Below, in pieces: positions 24,701-37,098 of a stretch of DNA of 64,000 nucleotides (position 1 is the first letter of the stretch; each line of letters begins with the position of its first letter). The DNA is taken from the NCBI GenBank assembly GCA_032191485.1, contig JAVDOI010000016.1:12572759-12636758 (forward strand), in the 5' to 3' direction. The notes beneath the pieces are model-generated. The model made no database searches, was not told the origin of the DNA, and worked only from the letters and a program-made list of their open reading frames with translations. The position numbers and the translations under genes are program-made. The stretch is from Leptoclinus maculatus (Eukaryota > Chordata > Actinopteri > Perciformes > Stichaeidae).

Positions 24701-25758
24701 GAGCTGCATCACCTGTGAGTTCTTGATTGGTCCGACTGTAGTTGGCAGGGAGCTGCAGTACAAAGTTGGATGAGTTGATGTTATTTTTCCGGAAGTCTTC
24801 CATTGCTTTTGACTGCATCATCTTTGACTCCCAAAGCTGCACAGCAAGAAGACACAGCAGTCGGTCTCCTTGGTGTGATGTATACTTCCTCACTAGGGTC
24901 TAACTTTGCTGTAACCGACTCCTTGAGTCAAAATGTGCACTATATCCATTTTTAAAAGATGAAGCAGGGCTGTGTAACTCACATGTCTTAAATCGTCCAG
25001 GACGCGGTCTTCAAGCCCTTCATCCAAGAAGAGCTCCCTCATACTCTCAATCACATCATCAATTATGGACAAGTAGAGTTTGGCCTGCAGTTGTTTACAG
25101 ACACTGAACGTCAGAAGCTGTTGAGCTGCTTGTGAGCGTGTATGATTTTTATAAGCAACAAACACCATTCAAATATTGTCCTTTTCTATGTTGCAGACTG
25201 TTGGAAACTGCACTCATATTTCACGTTAACTCAGGATATTTTTCTAGACATATTAAAAACACTCTTCATTTTGGGTTACATGTCAGTAGCCTACAGTAGT
25301 ATTCTTTAAGCTAAAATTTCATTTTCAGAATAGATTAAAGATGTGCCCAATACTTTTCATTGTGAATTTAAGTCAACAGAAATTCAAGTTAAAATGTAAG
25401 TGAAATAATATTTTTATTTGCAGGCTTAAGGTGACAAAACCATCGTTCATCTTAATAGAGTTGGCAATATATAATGCCATGTGACCTAACTGATCGATTT
25501 TTTTAATGACATTTGTCTTGACAACATGATTGATTAAACTGCACGGAGCTATTCCAAATAAATACCTCGAGGCTCAGAGTAAATATAATATATCTGACTA
25601 GAAAGGGTGCGTTCAGGAGCACATTTATTAGGCTAGTTTACGCACAAACCGTTGCAGGCTAACTCACAGCGCAAGCAGTTTATCTAGTAGTTAGTTAGCA
25701 TGTAGCAAAACAAGCTAAAAGCAGCTTCGCTTACCACCGGGCCTGTGTTGGTCAGCAT
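21757..25758 (-). CDS. gtf2a1l: TFIIA alpha/beta-like factor (ALF)
   Basis: Germ-cell-associated paralogue of the TFIIA large subunit, which stabilises TBP on promoters with the gamma subunit. Nine exons in transcript order: 25735-25758, 24983-25084, 24713-24836, 24578-24627, 23786-23819, 23117-23682, 22204-22443, 21962-22051, 21757-21864; 445 aa (human ALF 478). The N-terminal helical region has KLYLSIIDDVIESMRELFLD then LWESKMMQSKAMEDF, closer to ALF (LWETKVLQSKATEDF) than to GTF2A1. The linker has SGQLYKVNVPVLVTQ, also ALF-like, then a Pro/Gln/Ser-rich stretch. QLDG at 315-318 fits the Taspase1 consensus. The acidic Ser-rich region leads to the C-terminal beta domain, starting DPLNSGDD at 381 and ending in GEAEW. 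Exon 4 ends at a GC donor (AAG|GCAAGT); every other intron is GT-AG. The 24-nt first exon is the weakest part, though the phase fits. Confidence 0.9.
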
Positions 25759-26479
25759 GATTCAAGGCAGGAATCACTGCCGTCCGGTGACAATGGACTT
25801 TGGGAACATAATACCGCGGATGTATTGAGCGGAAATACCTACAGCTAAAGGTGGTGAAGTCAGGTTGTTTTGCACCAAATTCACGGAAAGTGGACACACA
25901 GGTGATAGTAATCAAGCTGCACAGAGCGATGTGATTGGAGCTGAGACCTTCATGTTTGTTTGGATGAGTTCTCAGAAAGTAGAGATAATAGTCTTTTTTT
26001 CTGTATAACTTAAAATACATTTGGAGTGGACATGTAATTTAATTGCTGCTAAAGCAAGTGCGTTTTTGCATTGTGCATCTCATTTATTTTACCATCAAAA
26101 CAATTATGGGACTCCTTTTGCATATACATGGGGTTAACCAAACTTTTGATGGCGTTGGTAACATTTCAATAAGGTGATGGTGAGAATTTCTCCTGCAGCT
26201 TGAGAGGCATCATGTCCGAGCTGAATGCCACCTGTTCAAGGATAGATAGTGTCCCTGCAGGCCACCTTACACCCACCCACCCACAACTGGGATCTCCAAT
26301 ACATCCTCATGTAGAATATGGCTTCAGTACCTTAGTAGTGGCTCAAACATCTCTGTCCAACACAGCTCTAGTTTTCTGGTTACAACAGAAAGGTAACACT
26401 GATGCACATTTTCCTCAGTGTCTGATCCCAAGAATGCACAATGCCAGGAGTTAAAAATAATTCACCTTTTACAAAACAC
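25759..26479. promoter_or_regulatory. gtf2a1l: gtf2a1l upstream region
   Basis: Flank of the - strand gtf2a1l start at 25,758. It should hold the promoter and 5' UTR, but no TATA or CpG island is evident. The short frames here are not supported as genes. Confidence 0.3.
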
Positions 26480-28996
26480 TTTATTTTGAACTCTGTGTTC
26501 AATATACATCTGTAGCAGCAGCAGCAGCAGCAGCAGCAGGGACTGTGATCCCTGCTTCCTCAGAGCATCTGTTTGGTAATGCTGGCACTCTTTCAACACT
26601 GTAGGTTGACTCCTGTGATGAGGATGAGAGAGCTGTGGTTTAAAATAAGCAACATGAAAGTATCCACCTCGGTGTCATTGGCTGCAGTCCTCACAAACGG
26701 GCCCACTCAGCGGGACCTTTACGAAAGCCACTCTGGACTCTTGATAGATACTCTTTATTCCCATATATATAACTAATGTTCAATGTCTGTTTTACTAGTC
26801 TACACTTACTTCATAGACAATTTTAGGTAATAGAAAAATAATGAATGTAATGGATGTAACCATGGTGAATTTACTGTGACAAACACTGCCCCCTATCGGG
26901 ATCAACAGAACTAACAACTAATCTAAAACCGGTTCTAGTTACTGATATCATTTTTGAGTTGAGAAATACAAAACAAACAAGTTGATTGAGACAGAAATAT
27001 TCCAACATCATTTGTGAAACCATTTTGATCAATCAAGTTCAACCATTATAATTTTGGATAAAACTTTGCACTCACTTTTAGGGTTAACAATCTATATTTT
27101 TGTGTGTTTAAGTGAAACGTCCTAAAGTATAAACCTCCAAAGACCATGAAAACCAATACATACAATTAAAACAAGAAACAAACTAGTGAAGAGCAGGGAC
27201 TCAAAGGGCCCACGCTGAGGCTTCGCTAAATAGCGTCTCATCACCCCAAAAATAATTGGATTGTATTCAACTCGTATGAACTATCAGTTAATCAAATGAA
27301 GCAAATAACACAGCATGCAGCACCAGCTCAAAAATAGTTTCCTACGAATCACATGCCATTTATTGATTGATGTCATTACTCACTGCTGGATGCCGCTCAA
27401 CAAAACTGAGATGACGGACAACACGGAGTTCAGTTGTGCTGTTTTGACACTCACCAAGAGGTTCGTTTTGCTCCTTTGTTAATAACTAATACAGGTTATT
27501 GTTGTGTTTCATGCATTTGCAGTTCTGCAGTAGCTCTTCATTTAACACGGCATAAACGTCTGTGAAGAAATACCATGAGACACACAGCTTTAATTCAATT
27601 TTTACTCTTGACGTACATAATATCCAGCTCAAGCCAGGTACCTTATACATTAAGGTCATCACTGAAGGCCTTGTTGTTCACTACGAAGCTTCACCAGTCT
27701 TTTTTTTTTTTTTTTTAAATCCAACCTATTCACAACCCAGAGGCAGAAAAATCACGTAATAAAGATTAGCTTTTTTGTTTAAATAAAATTACAGTCCTCC
27801 AGAACACAACCGTAGTATAAAGTCAAAGGTCAATTTGAGGTAAGCAACACAAGTAATGAGTTGTATTCCATGTGAAATAAAGAAGAAATATTAATTTCTC
27901 ACTGTATGTAATAATAATAGTACCCTATGTTGCACGGTACATTTCGGACCCGACGAGTTTGAGCATAGCTGCTACTACGCTTCAGAAACGCTCCAGTCCT
28001 GTTGGGTTAGTTTCTCACTGACACCACCGTCTCATTTTGTAAAAGCACATAATCTGTATTTGGCCAAACCTTCAAATATGACATTATTTTGTAGCCTTTT
28101 GGGCCAAAGACGTGAGAAAAATGATGTAATTATCGGTTTCTCTCACGTTGCTTTGAACCTTTGATCAGAGTGTCTCACTGCTGAGAATGGCTGCCAATTG
28201 GCTTTGAGCCGGAGTCACTTTAACCATAATTATTTACACTTCAGACAAATGCTGATGGGGCGCAGCATGAAGTGACCCACCTTTGAATCAATGTGTTTTT
28301 GTTCAACTATAATCGCATCACTCAAGTCACTTCCACATTGTTTTTGCACATTTGTTGTGACGCTTAACGATACAAGGGGTTACCTACATGGGGGCTGCAA
28401 AATATTGCCATGCCACTGCCACAAAGAACTTAGTACAAATGTTGAGGATTTCAATTAAATGAATAACTTTGGAAGTATATTAACTTTAAATGTTGCCGGG
28501 CAACAAAAAGGGCCCGACCCTAAACATCTGCTGATAATATTTATGTTTTTCTCAAACTGTGAATATTGCTCATTACTTAAGCTGTTTATCTCATGCAGCC
28601 CGTTCGGGGTACATTTATCAAGGCTGCGAATCATCCTGGAGGGCAGTGCAGATGACGCAAATGCAAGCTTATATACAGTACTCTTATAAACTGTAGGCGC
28701 ACAGTTAATAAATCTATTAAATGTAAAGTGCTAGGCAAAAGGACCACATTTTTTTTTTTAATTAGGTCTAGACTAATTCAGTCTTAGGTTAAAGGATACA
28801 AAATCGGTTAACCTCCATGAGAAATACTAAGAGGCTATGAGTAATTACATGAATTTGATACCGGAAATAAGCAGGAAGTCCCTCATCACCCTCGTTTTTG
28901 TTGATTTTTTTTTGTCATTCCTTTTCACCGTTAAGACGATTTTGGCAAATGTCTCGGACCAAAGGGAGAACGTCCTCGTCGGAGCTTCTTTGATCA
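26480..28996 (-). promoter_or_regulatory. ston1: ston1 3' UTR/flank with candidate poly(A) signals
   Basis: Downstream of the ston1 stop on the - strand. Minus-strand hexamers are seen at 27,589-27,594 (ATTAAA), 27,359-27,364 (AATAAA) and 26,480-26,485 (AATAAA). The UTR could therefore be 1.4-2.5 kb. A poly(T) run lies at about 27,698-27,716. No further gene is seen. Confidence 0.35.
26514..26539. repeat. (AGC)n trinucleotide repeat
   Basis: About eight to nine AGC units in non-coding spacer between ston1 and gtf2a1l. Confidence 0.95.
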
Positions 28997-31317
28997 TCAC
29001 TGTGTCATGCAGCCCGATTGCTTCTGTGACTCCGTTTCAATCCATTTCTTTTCCACCTCCACCTAAAAAACAAAAAACACAAAATGAGGTTAAACTGCAC
29101 TATGTTTTCTCACGAATTGACCCAAGACATTATCACACTGGTGGGCCTCCTTACCTGACAATGATAGCGCGTCCAGCTGGTTACGTGTTTCTGCGGCTGG
29201 AGGTCGTTGGCAGTGCCCAGTGACTTCACCCTGGTCTGTGACACCACTGCGCCCATAATTTCACATTCCATGGTGACAAAAGGGTACCAGTCACTTGGGA
29301 TGTCCTGGTCAGATCCCAGCTCTAGCTTGCAGGAAAAAGAATGGGGATGATCCACTGCTGCGTAGGAGAAAAACAAAAGGTCACTTGTAGTTAAAGACTG
29401 TCACACCACTGAGCGGTAAACACACTGATAAGAAGCCGATGAGTTACCCGTATTCTTCGCGGGCAGCCTGTCGATCCTCCACACGACGGCTGAATATACA
29501 TTCTCATACTTCACAGTGCCGATGGTCACCTGCATGACGGGCTGCGAGTCTGGAGCGCCGACGGCGCCCAAGCAGGCGTTTCTGTTCATGCGGGCCTTCA
29601 GCGACCTCTGCCGCAGCAAGGCCACCGTCTGCGTCACTTTGACCCAGTCGCCAGGCACCGGCACGCGGATCACCACATTCTCACACAGCGGGTACGTGTC
29701 AGACACCTTCGCTGTAGAAAGGAAGGTGGCCGACATGTTAAGAAAGGCCTGGAGCTCCACATAGGCACCTTGAACCGTGACGACAGCTTTGATCGAGAAG
29801 GGGATATCTGTGCAGCCCAAAATCGCCGTCTTGTAGCGCATCAGCTCCACCCTGCAGGCCTCGGGAGGCGAGAACTTCACCAGGCGGGTCCTCTGAAACT
29901 CTGTCTCGTTCACAGATTTGTGAAAATGGCAGTCTGCGATCTCCATCCAGAGTTCACCGTCCTCCTCGGACCCGTAGCTGGAGTTGCAGCGCATCAGCCC
30001 GAGGTCGTTGAGGGCGAGAAAACAATCCCCGAGTCCGTTCAGGAAAGCCAGGCAGTGAATCTGGGTGAGGGCTGTCCGCTCCACGACTTCTCCGAACTTA
30101 TCCAGCTGTACCCAGATATGATCGGTGATCTGCAGGGACAGCTCCTGCTCCTCGTAGTGCCGCCTCTGCTGGTGGTGCAAACACAATTTGAAGATCTCCT
30201 CCTCCATGGAGACGACCAGGTCCTCCATGTCGCCGTGCACCGTGGAGCCGAACTTGAGCAGCTCTTCTGCCTCCGCCTCGTGACTGACCTCCAGCTTTGG
30301 GTGGTAGCGCTTCTTCTCCGTGTACGAGAAGTGTTCCACCTTCACCGAGAGGACTTTGCGGGGCTCGCCGTAGCTTTCCAGTTTAAGGTCCGAGAGCCTG
30401 CACTGGGGGAGGAGCTGTATCTCCTTGTACGGCTTCTCCAGCCCTTTCTCGTAGTACATCTGCAGCACGCCTCCCGGCAGCAAGCGCAGGTAGATCGGGC
30501 CCCACTGTCGCGAGGACATGCGGTTCTTTTTCTCGGGAATCCTGAGCAAGACGGACCAGCCGTCTCTCTTCTGGCTACGGAACAGACCCCGGGGAACGAA
30601 CTGAGACGCGCCCTCGCTCAGCACCTCGCTCAGCACCTCGCTTTTGCAACTCAGCCGCCTCTCCCCATCTTTTCCCGTCTCCGTCTCCTGGTCCGATTCT
30701 GCTCGCAGGCCGTCCAGTTTGTGGCAAACGTAGGAGAAGGAGCTCTGGAGGTGGTCGCGTGGAGGCTCACTGCCGTCTTTGGTCCGAATAAAGAAACGCG
30801 GTAGGCTGTTGTCAGCTTCTGAGGAGTCTGAGGAGGAGCTGTCCACATCCGCGCTGTGTCTAGATCCATCCCAGAAGGGGTTATAGTGTCCTGAGCTCCC
30901 CTGGAAAGTAGGGAACGGGCTCGGGCCCTCTGAGGTTTGATGGAGGCCCTCTGGTGCCGGCGAGGGCACAGAGGGGGTCGACGTGCTGGAGAAACTCCGG
31001 AAGAAGTCGTTCTTTTCGAACGCGTTGGAGTGGAATGGGGACGCGCTGTTAGGAACCTCGCTCACGGGAGTGCAAAGGGGCGTGTTACACGGTACACAGG
31101 AGCCTCCACTAAGACTGGAGTGGCTTTGAGGGGATTCCAGAGAACTATTGAAGCTCCAGGAAGTGTCTCTGATTGGAGGAAGGACTAATTTCAGGCCGTT
31201 GGGACGCGGTACCGATGCTTTGAGAAGCCCCGGTGACTGTAGGGGCTTTTGAGGTGACGGGAGCGGCGTGCTGTCATCTTCAAATGTGACCCAGTTGGAG
31301 TGGTTTGTGGAACACAT
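28997..31317 (-). CDS. ston1: Stonin 1, endocytic adaptor
   Basis: Cytosolic clathrin-coated-pit protein related to the AP-2 mu subunit. Three coding exons: 29448-31317 (ATG at 31317), 29155-29357 and 28997-29062; 712 aa (human 735). The N terminus MCSTN..WVTFEDD keeps the WVxF AP-2-binding motif at 9-12, then a Ser/Pro-rich disordered region. An NPF tripeptide lies at 146-148. The stonin homology domain starts at about 251 (GWSVLLRIPEKK, SSRQWGPIYLRLLPGG) and the mu-homology domain runs from about 385 to the end, with VVTVQGAYVELQAFLN, LKARMNRNACLG and LGSDQDIPSDWYPF. The last exon adds VEVEKKWIE and ends MTQ, like human ITQ. SEVLSEVLSE is an internal 12-base repeat. The ATG exon extends upstream to a probable acceptor at 31,398, so there is at least one non-coding 5' exon. 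Ston2 is less likely, given direct similarity to STON1. Confidence 0.93.
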
Positions 31318-31397
31318 GGCTGGAGAGGGCTGATGGCCAGTTTCAAGTCAACAATTCCTCCTTTGTTGGGTCAACTGCCCCCCTGAGGCCTTCTCGT
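31318..31397 (-). promoter_or_regulatory. ston1: ston1 5' UTR part of the first coding exon
   Basis: On the - strand, TATTTGTTTTCTTGCAG precedes ACGAGAAGG, giving a good polypyrimidine tract and acceptor at 31,398. The exon therefore has about 80 bases of UTR before the ATG and must be joined to an upstream non-coding exon. Confidence 0.6.
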
Positions 31398-31544
31398 CTG
31401 CAAGAAAACAAATAGGTACCGTTAGAAAATGCCTTACAAGATATTAACAGGTGAAATCTCAAGATGTCCCAGACGGTAACACACATGCTCTTCAACGGAT
31501 CCTGAAAGGCTGAGCAAGTCCATTTCACAGAGAGAGAGAGAAAG

Positions 31545-31603
<59 letters not shown>

Positions 31604-31611
31604 GAGAGAGA
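31545..31611. repeat. (GATA)n/(GA)n microsatellite
   Basis: About 14 GATA units passing into a GA run, within the probable first intron of ston1. Confidence 0.97.
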
Positions 31612-34600
31612 GCTCCTGGGAATATAAATGAAAGATATTTCCTTAAGGTACTCCATTAAACCGTAATGAGAGAGTGACCGTGAAAACCTGGAACATGTTT
31701 ACATAATTATGTTAGCACCACAATTAACCGAGGCTCGTTTGATGAGGCAAGCACTCTGCGATGCAGCGTCAAGCTGCAGCAGATTCTCTCTCAGTGACAC
31801 CGCGGATTACTTTTCTTTAACCCTTCATACAAACATTCGTGAACTGAACTGTTTTGCAGGTACACAATCAGAGTAGAGTGACCCAACTCCATGCACGCGT
31901 GTGAAGTTGAAAATCTATTATTCTATTTAAACTTTGGAAAACAAAGATTAGTCTGAAGGAAAACGCTCCGGGAAACTTTCAAAACTAAATGTACTCAACG
32001 GGTGAACATCTTTTGTATCCATACATTCTGACAAGTTTGACACCGGGTTTCTCGAAGGATTGTGGTACATAAAGGTGTTTTTAGAAGCTCCCTCTGGAGC
32101 CGAGGAGGAACTGCTCAGAGAAAAAAAAAAAAGGAAATATTCCTGTTTTCAAAAGGGAAAAAGTTCCGGTGTTCAAAGGGTTCGTATTGGAAATTGGTGA
32201 GCTAAAATGTTATATTTCAGACGTACCGTGGCTTTGAAATGAGCATAGTCTAAATATTTCATCGCAAGCCTGCTCTAAAATGCGTGTGAGAAAAGTTGGC
32301 CATGGCGGCAGAGATCCCACCTCATTAACCGGCATGAAGTGAACCGTGAGAAGCAGGTATGATGTGGCACAGCAGCTGGTGCTGTGTGACCTTCAGAGAG
32401 GAACGAAGGGTGGGGATATATCGCTAAACAACAATGGCATTCAGGCTAATTGGCCAATGGGCGGAGAGAGTGAACACGCTGTAATATTTACACTATTCTT
32501 CTGTCAGTCCATCACAGAGTGTCTTTTGATGTTTTGGCAGCTCTGCTCTCACCAACACCAGGCTCACAGGCCACAGAGAAGAAGCCACTGAAAGCAGAGA
32601 GCCTCAATTACAGCCTTCACAGCGATGACTTTGCATGAGGGAAGACATCCAGCAGCACGTTCCACCAGCTATAGATAAAGAAGGACGCGGGGGGGGTTCT
32701 GGTTCAGGGTGGTGCATTGATGAGTCTTCAGTCAGACACTGGAGAACATCTTTCTAATGAGGGGATGTTCGCAGTGGCACACACAGACACTCAATGGATT
32801 CATCCCGCCTCGGCGACTCATTGAATCCCTCCGCTTTGGTTCAAAGGAGTCGGGCACTGAGGAGATTGAGCGCTCCGTGGGGGGGGGGGGGGGTTTACCG
32901 ACAGTCTCTCAGACGCATTCCCAGCCTGCTGTCTCCTCCAGCAGGCAGTACAGCAGCGAGACGCTGCTAAATCTACAGAGGACCAGAAATTACATTCCAC
33001 ACATTCCTCGGGGACAAGCAGCTCTGCACACAGGAAATACCAGCCTGCTCTGTCCGTGTGAACCGACAACAAATATTATCTTAATGTCATTTTTAGCAAA
33101 TTTCCCCCCCAAAAAAATGATAAATTCTGGGTCTTTCTGGTTGTTTATCACTATCAAACAGAAACTTAGGGGAGGAGCCTGGGGAAGAAGATGGGCCTAT
33201 TACAGTAACTAGGTACTTTGTAAACATATAAAACCAGTCTGAGGAATTACTTTTACAAGTTTAACCTTGTTTTTTTATTGTTAACATCATGTCGAGACTT
33301 GGGGGAGGTGAAGACATCTCACACACCTCTAACTTAATGCAAAGACAAGAATAATCATGTTTCTCTTACAAACACTGATCCCCATGCATTAGGCCCATCT
33401 CAGGTTCATCATTACTATACTTACAGAAACGACTACCCTCCTTTACCTGGAGTAGGCAAAATGATGTACACACCTCGCTCTGCGGTCACTTCATTATAAT
33501 TATGGGGTCAGAATTTGTAGCCAAATAGATGCATCCATCCGCTTTAAAAGAGGCCAGTCAGCTCTTTGACATGGAAGCTTATTCTCCAGACAGATCCATT
33601 TACAGGTGCAACTGTCCCTAAAATTGTTCAACAACATCATGCGTCTAGAATAATGTGACAACTCGCAGAAATGTCCCTCCACAAAAGAGGAACAGCAACC
33701 ACAAGCTGGTGCTACCCAACGGGGATATGAGAAAACATATTCTGGGTATTTAACCTAATATGTATAATATCTTAACTGAAGCCATTGCAATGATCATTTA
33801 ATTCAAAGTTAAAGTCCATCATGAGGCGTTTCTGTTATTTGGCCTTTTACTGTATTTCCTGACTCCTGTGACAGAAAGGACAAATCCCTTGATGACAGGA
33901 AGCAGGACCAGACGCCTGGCAAATGATGACTCGGAGGAAACTATTGTGGTTTAAGAATAAAACTGCTGAGTAAAAGAAAACCCATTTGAACTTTAACTTA
34001 GCAGACAGATGCTTCCCGGTTAAATGAGACACGGTGCTGTAGGACACTCGAGATACATCCTGTGTATTCACACTATAGTGGATGGCTTTCCTTGGGAAAG
34101 TATATAAATAAACTAAATGAGACGCCGTCTCGTTTTCCTTTGACGAGAGAGTACTACTGTTGTGACCACAGTGATTATGTGACTGTGTAATCTAGTGCAG
34201 AGCTGAAAATGTGATGACCCGTTTGCAGTGGCAACACTGGCGCTGTCTGCAAACTGAGCTCTGTTCTCCCGTCAAAGCAAAGCAGGAGAGGAAGTTTGGC
34301 TGCTGCTTTTGTTTCCTCACACCTTAAAAACAAACAGAATCAATAAATGCTGTGTTAGTTATATTATATAGGGGAATTTCTTTTTGGAGTTTTTTTTTTT
34401 TTCCCAGTTCAGAAAAGCAGGACTGGAAAAAAAATAAATCAGGAATGACTGAGAGACGTTTGTGTCAGCTGAAGCACTACAAATAAGACGTTTCCACTCT
34501 TTCACTGTATGTAGTTTATTCTAGCAGGACTGATTCATTTTGATCTCAGACACTTCCTGATATCTAATAATAAAACGAATGGAAAATGTGCATTTCATTC

Positions 34601-35400
34601 ATATTTTAGAGCACACTAAAAGCAAGACGATGTCACTTTTGAAAGAAGTGACAACAAGAGTCTTTCCTAAGCAATAGAATACACTAGTACTTCATTCAAG
34701 GGGTTTTGCTGCTGTAGCTTTACTTTACTTTACATGGTCTGGCAGCTTTTTGGTTGATGTTAGCACACTTTAGCTAATCACTTGTGGCAACAGTGGCTAA
34801 GTTTACAAAGTCTCACTTAAGAGAGCAAACCATCGCATTGTTTCCTAATAATATATAGCACATTAAAAATGTCCCGCGAACAGTGGGTTTCCGATGAATG
34901 TCCTCTACAAAACAAACATTCTTGTAGTTGCAACATTGTTGCGGCATTCTTGCAGCGTGGGGTCAGTAAATACCAGGCAAACCCACGAGTCGCCGGTGGA
35001 AACGACTTTTTGTGTTGGTTTTTTTTTTGTCACCCATAACAACTCGGGCTGGAGAAAGAAAACAGTAGCAGCGTGTTGTCATCCACAACAAGACAGAGAG
35101 AGAGAGACAGAGAGAGAGAGAGCCAGGCCCGTGTCCCGGGACAGAGAGGCCCACTTCTGGGATCACTTCTGCGCCTTTGTGCTCATGCGAAGTCTGCGTA
35201 AAGTTGTCACTCACTCACTCTGCTTTGTGGAGCCAAACACACGCCATTCAGCCCCGAGCTTACGACTGACAACAGAGTCAACATTGACGAAGCGTATAGA
35301 CCCCAAAAACGGGTTTAAGTCGTCTCTGACAGACATGAACTATCTCGGCTCTCGCGAAAAACAAGAGCTGAGCGCGACCAGAAGAGAGAGAGCGAGAGAG
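31612..35400 (-). other. Probable ston1 5' intron with no coding exon seen
   Basis: Non-coding on both strands as far as I can tell. It contains a G-run of about 14 near 32,880 and T-runs near 34,390 and 35,020. The frame at 32,757-33,212 (+) crosses the G-run and shows no family similarity. A (GA)n run lies at 35,093-35,121. Confidence 0.4.
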
Positions 35401-35408
35401 ATACTCAC

Positions 35409-35660
35409 ACGTTCACAGTGGTGGTTCACTCATTCAGGTCATGACTTCTGTTTCATGGACGCGTCTGTACTCTTGATGTCGGCCGGTTTTCCTCAAAATG
35501 GCAGAGTGTAAATCCTGGGAGTTTGAACAGCGCAGCACTTCCCCTCCCCGAGTTCACACAGACTGTCCTGCAGCGGGACACTTTGGGAAAGAGCAGCGCA
35601 ATGATGCGTTCACAGGCTGTGGGAAATGTCGCAATCAGGAGTTGGGCGCGCGCATATACA
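35409..35660 (-). promoter_or_regulatory. ston1: Candidate ston1 non-coding exon 1 and promoter
   Basis: CpG-richer than its surroundings, with GCGCGCGC at about 35,646. On the - strand, GAACGT|GTGAGT gives a good donor with the exon ending at 35,409, suitable for splicing to the acceptor at 31,398. No protein is encoded. This is inference from position and composition; a transcript is needed to establish it. Confidence 0.35.
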
Positions 35661-36626
35661 CACAGCAAGTAGCGAGTGAACTATTCAGCTTAAGTGATAA
35701 TTAAGATAATAGGCCTACTGGTTGTATGACCGTGTTTGGAAATAAACAATGCGCATACACTTTCATTAAATGAACCCATGTTCTCTCAAACGAATGATCA
35801 ATTTAATCCATTTCATTGTTTAGGTTTTGTAGGCTGTGTGTCAAAAACTGGACATTTACCCATAAACATTACATGTAAATCAAAGAATATGAATGCAGTA
35901 AGGAAGCTTATGGATAACATCTAATTACAACATTGGCCTGATGGCAGTGTTGCAATTTTACAGATTCAGCAAAGGATGGATTTGAATAAAAGTGTGAATC
36001 ACAGCAACAAGAGGCTTTACAATGAAATATACAAGTCTGTTCATGAGGAATAAAAGAGGTTGAGCAGGAACCATCTGTTGGTCCATTCATTTTGTTGACT
36101 TATGCTATTTGTAAGAAAATACTTTAAACTTTGTCCTGTTATCATTTTGCCTACCTTTAGAAGCATATAGTTCAAGCTGGATATTTCAGCTGGACACTTT
36201 TCCACCACTACACATTCTGCAGCCTCTGTGCTTCTTGAATGGCAAAAATGCAAAATACCACATTTTTATCACTATAGGCCAAAAGCTCTGGAATGCACAA
36301 ATAAGTGGTGGTTATTACTACTTTGACCTCTGAAGTAGTGTTCCAAGAGTTCATGAAAGCATCATGAACTCAACTACAATGACACAACATGGTTTTCCTT
36401 CCAAATAAAGTGACGGCATCAAACAGTAATCTTTCAGTCCTCACGTCTAGCTCAGTGGTGCTGCCTCATTTCCCAGTGGTTAGGGTGTGTTAAGGGCTGC
36501 TTTGTTTGTTTTTTAATTACAGGCCATTTCAAATCTCAGTTTCCTCCAACTCCCAGAAATGCAGCACGAAAAGATACAACAGGACCATCGATAGCAAGGA
36601 GAAGCATTTAAATGTTGAACAAGCTT
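35661..36626. other. Spacer between ston1 and ppp1r21
   Basis: AT-rich DNA with no exon, repeat family or RNA gene recognised. Confidence 0.45.
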
Positions 36627-37057
36627 TTTATTTAGTTTCACATGTTTATATGTGCTTTTGAAGAGGTTACATTGTGAGAATACAAGTGTTATTGTTCTTT
36701 AAAAAAAAAAAAAAAAATCAGTTTATGGGTTGTTGGCAAATCTTTTATGATGAAACGGTTTGCTGGCAGGTGTAGACTGGTCAGTGGGGGTTGGAATGAA
36801 CTGCTCATAACCACTGCTGGGCTTTTCTTTTCTTTTCCTCATGTCACTACGCGCCAAAGAAGTTTACTTTACTGTAAACTTTAACTGCACCCTGCCGTGA
36901 CTCATGCATCCGGTTATCTAAGCACCAGTTGCATTATGGGTCAATCCCTCCATACAACACTTCCCCATTATCTAACCTTACAGGAGAAAAATCAGCTGAA
37001 GACTCAGTTTTCCAAATTTGGGGGGAAATAAACATGTGTAACCTCTGAATAAATGCC

Positions 37058-37098
<41 letters not shown>

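Noticed and set aside
29770..30804. 344-codon open frame on the + strand
   Set aside because: It is antisense to the large ston1 exon, whose - strand frame has clear stonin similarity. The + frame is a GC-rich mirror without a family match.
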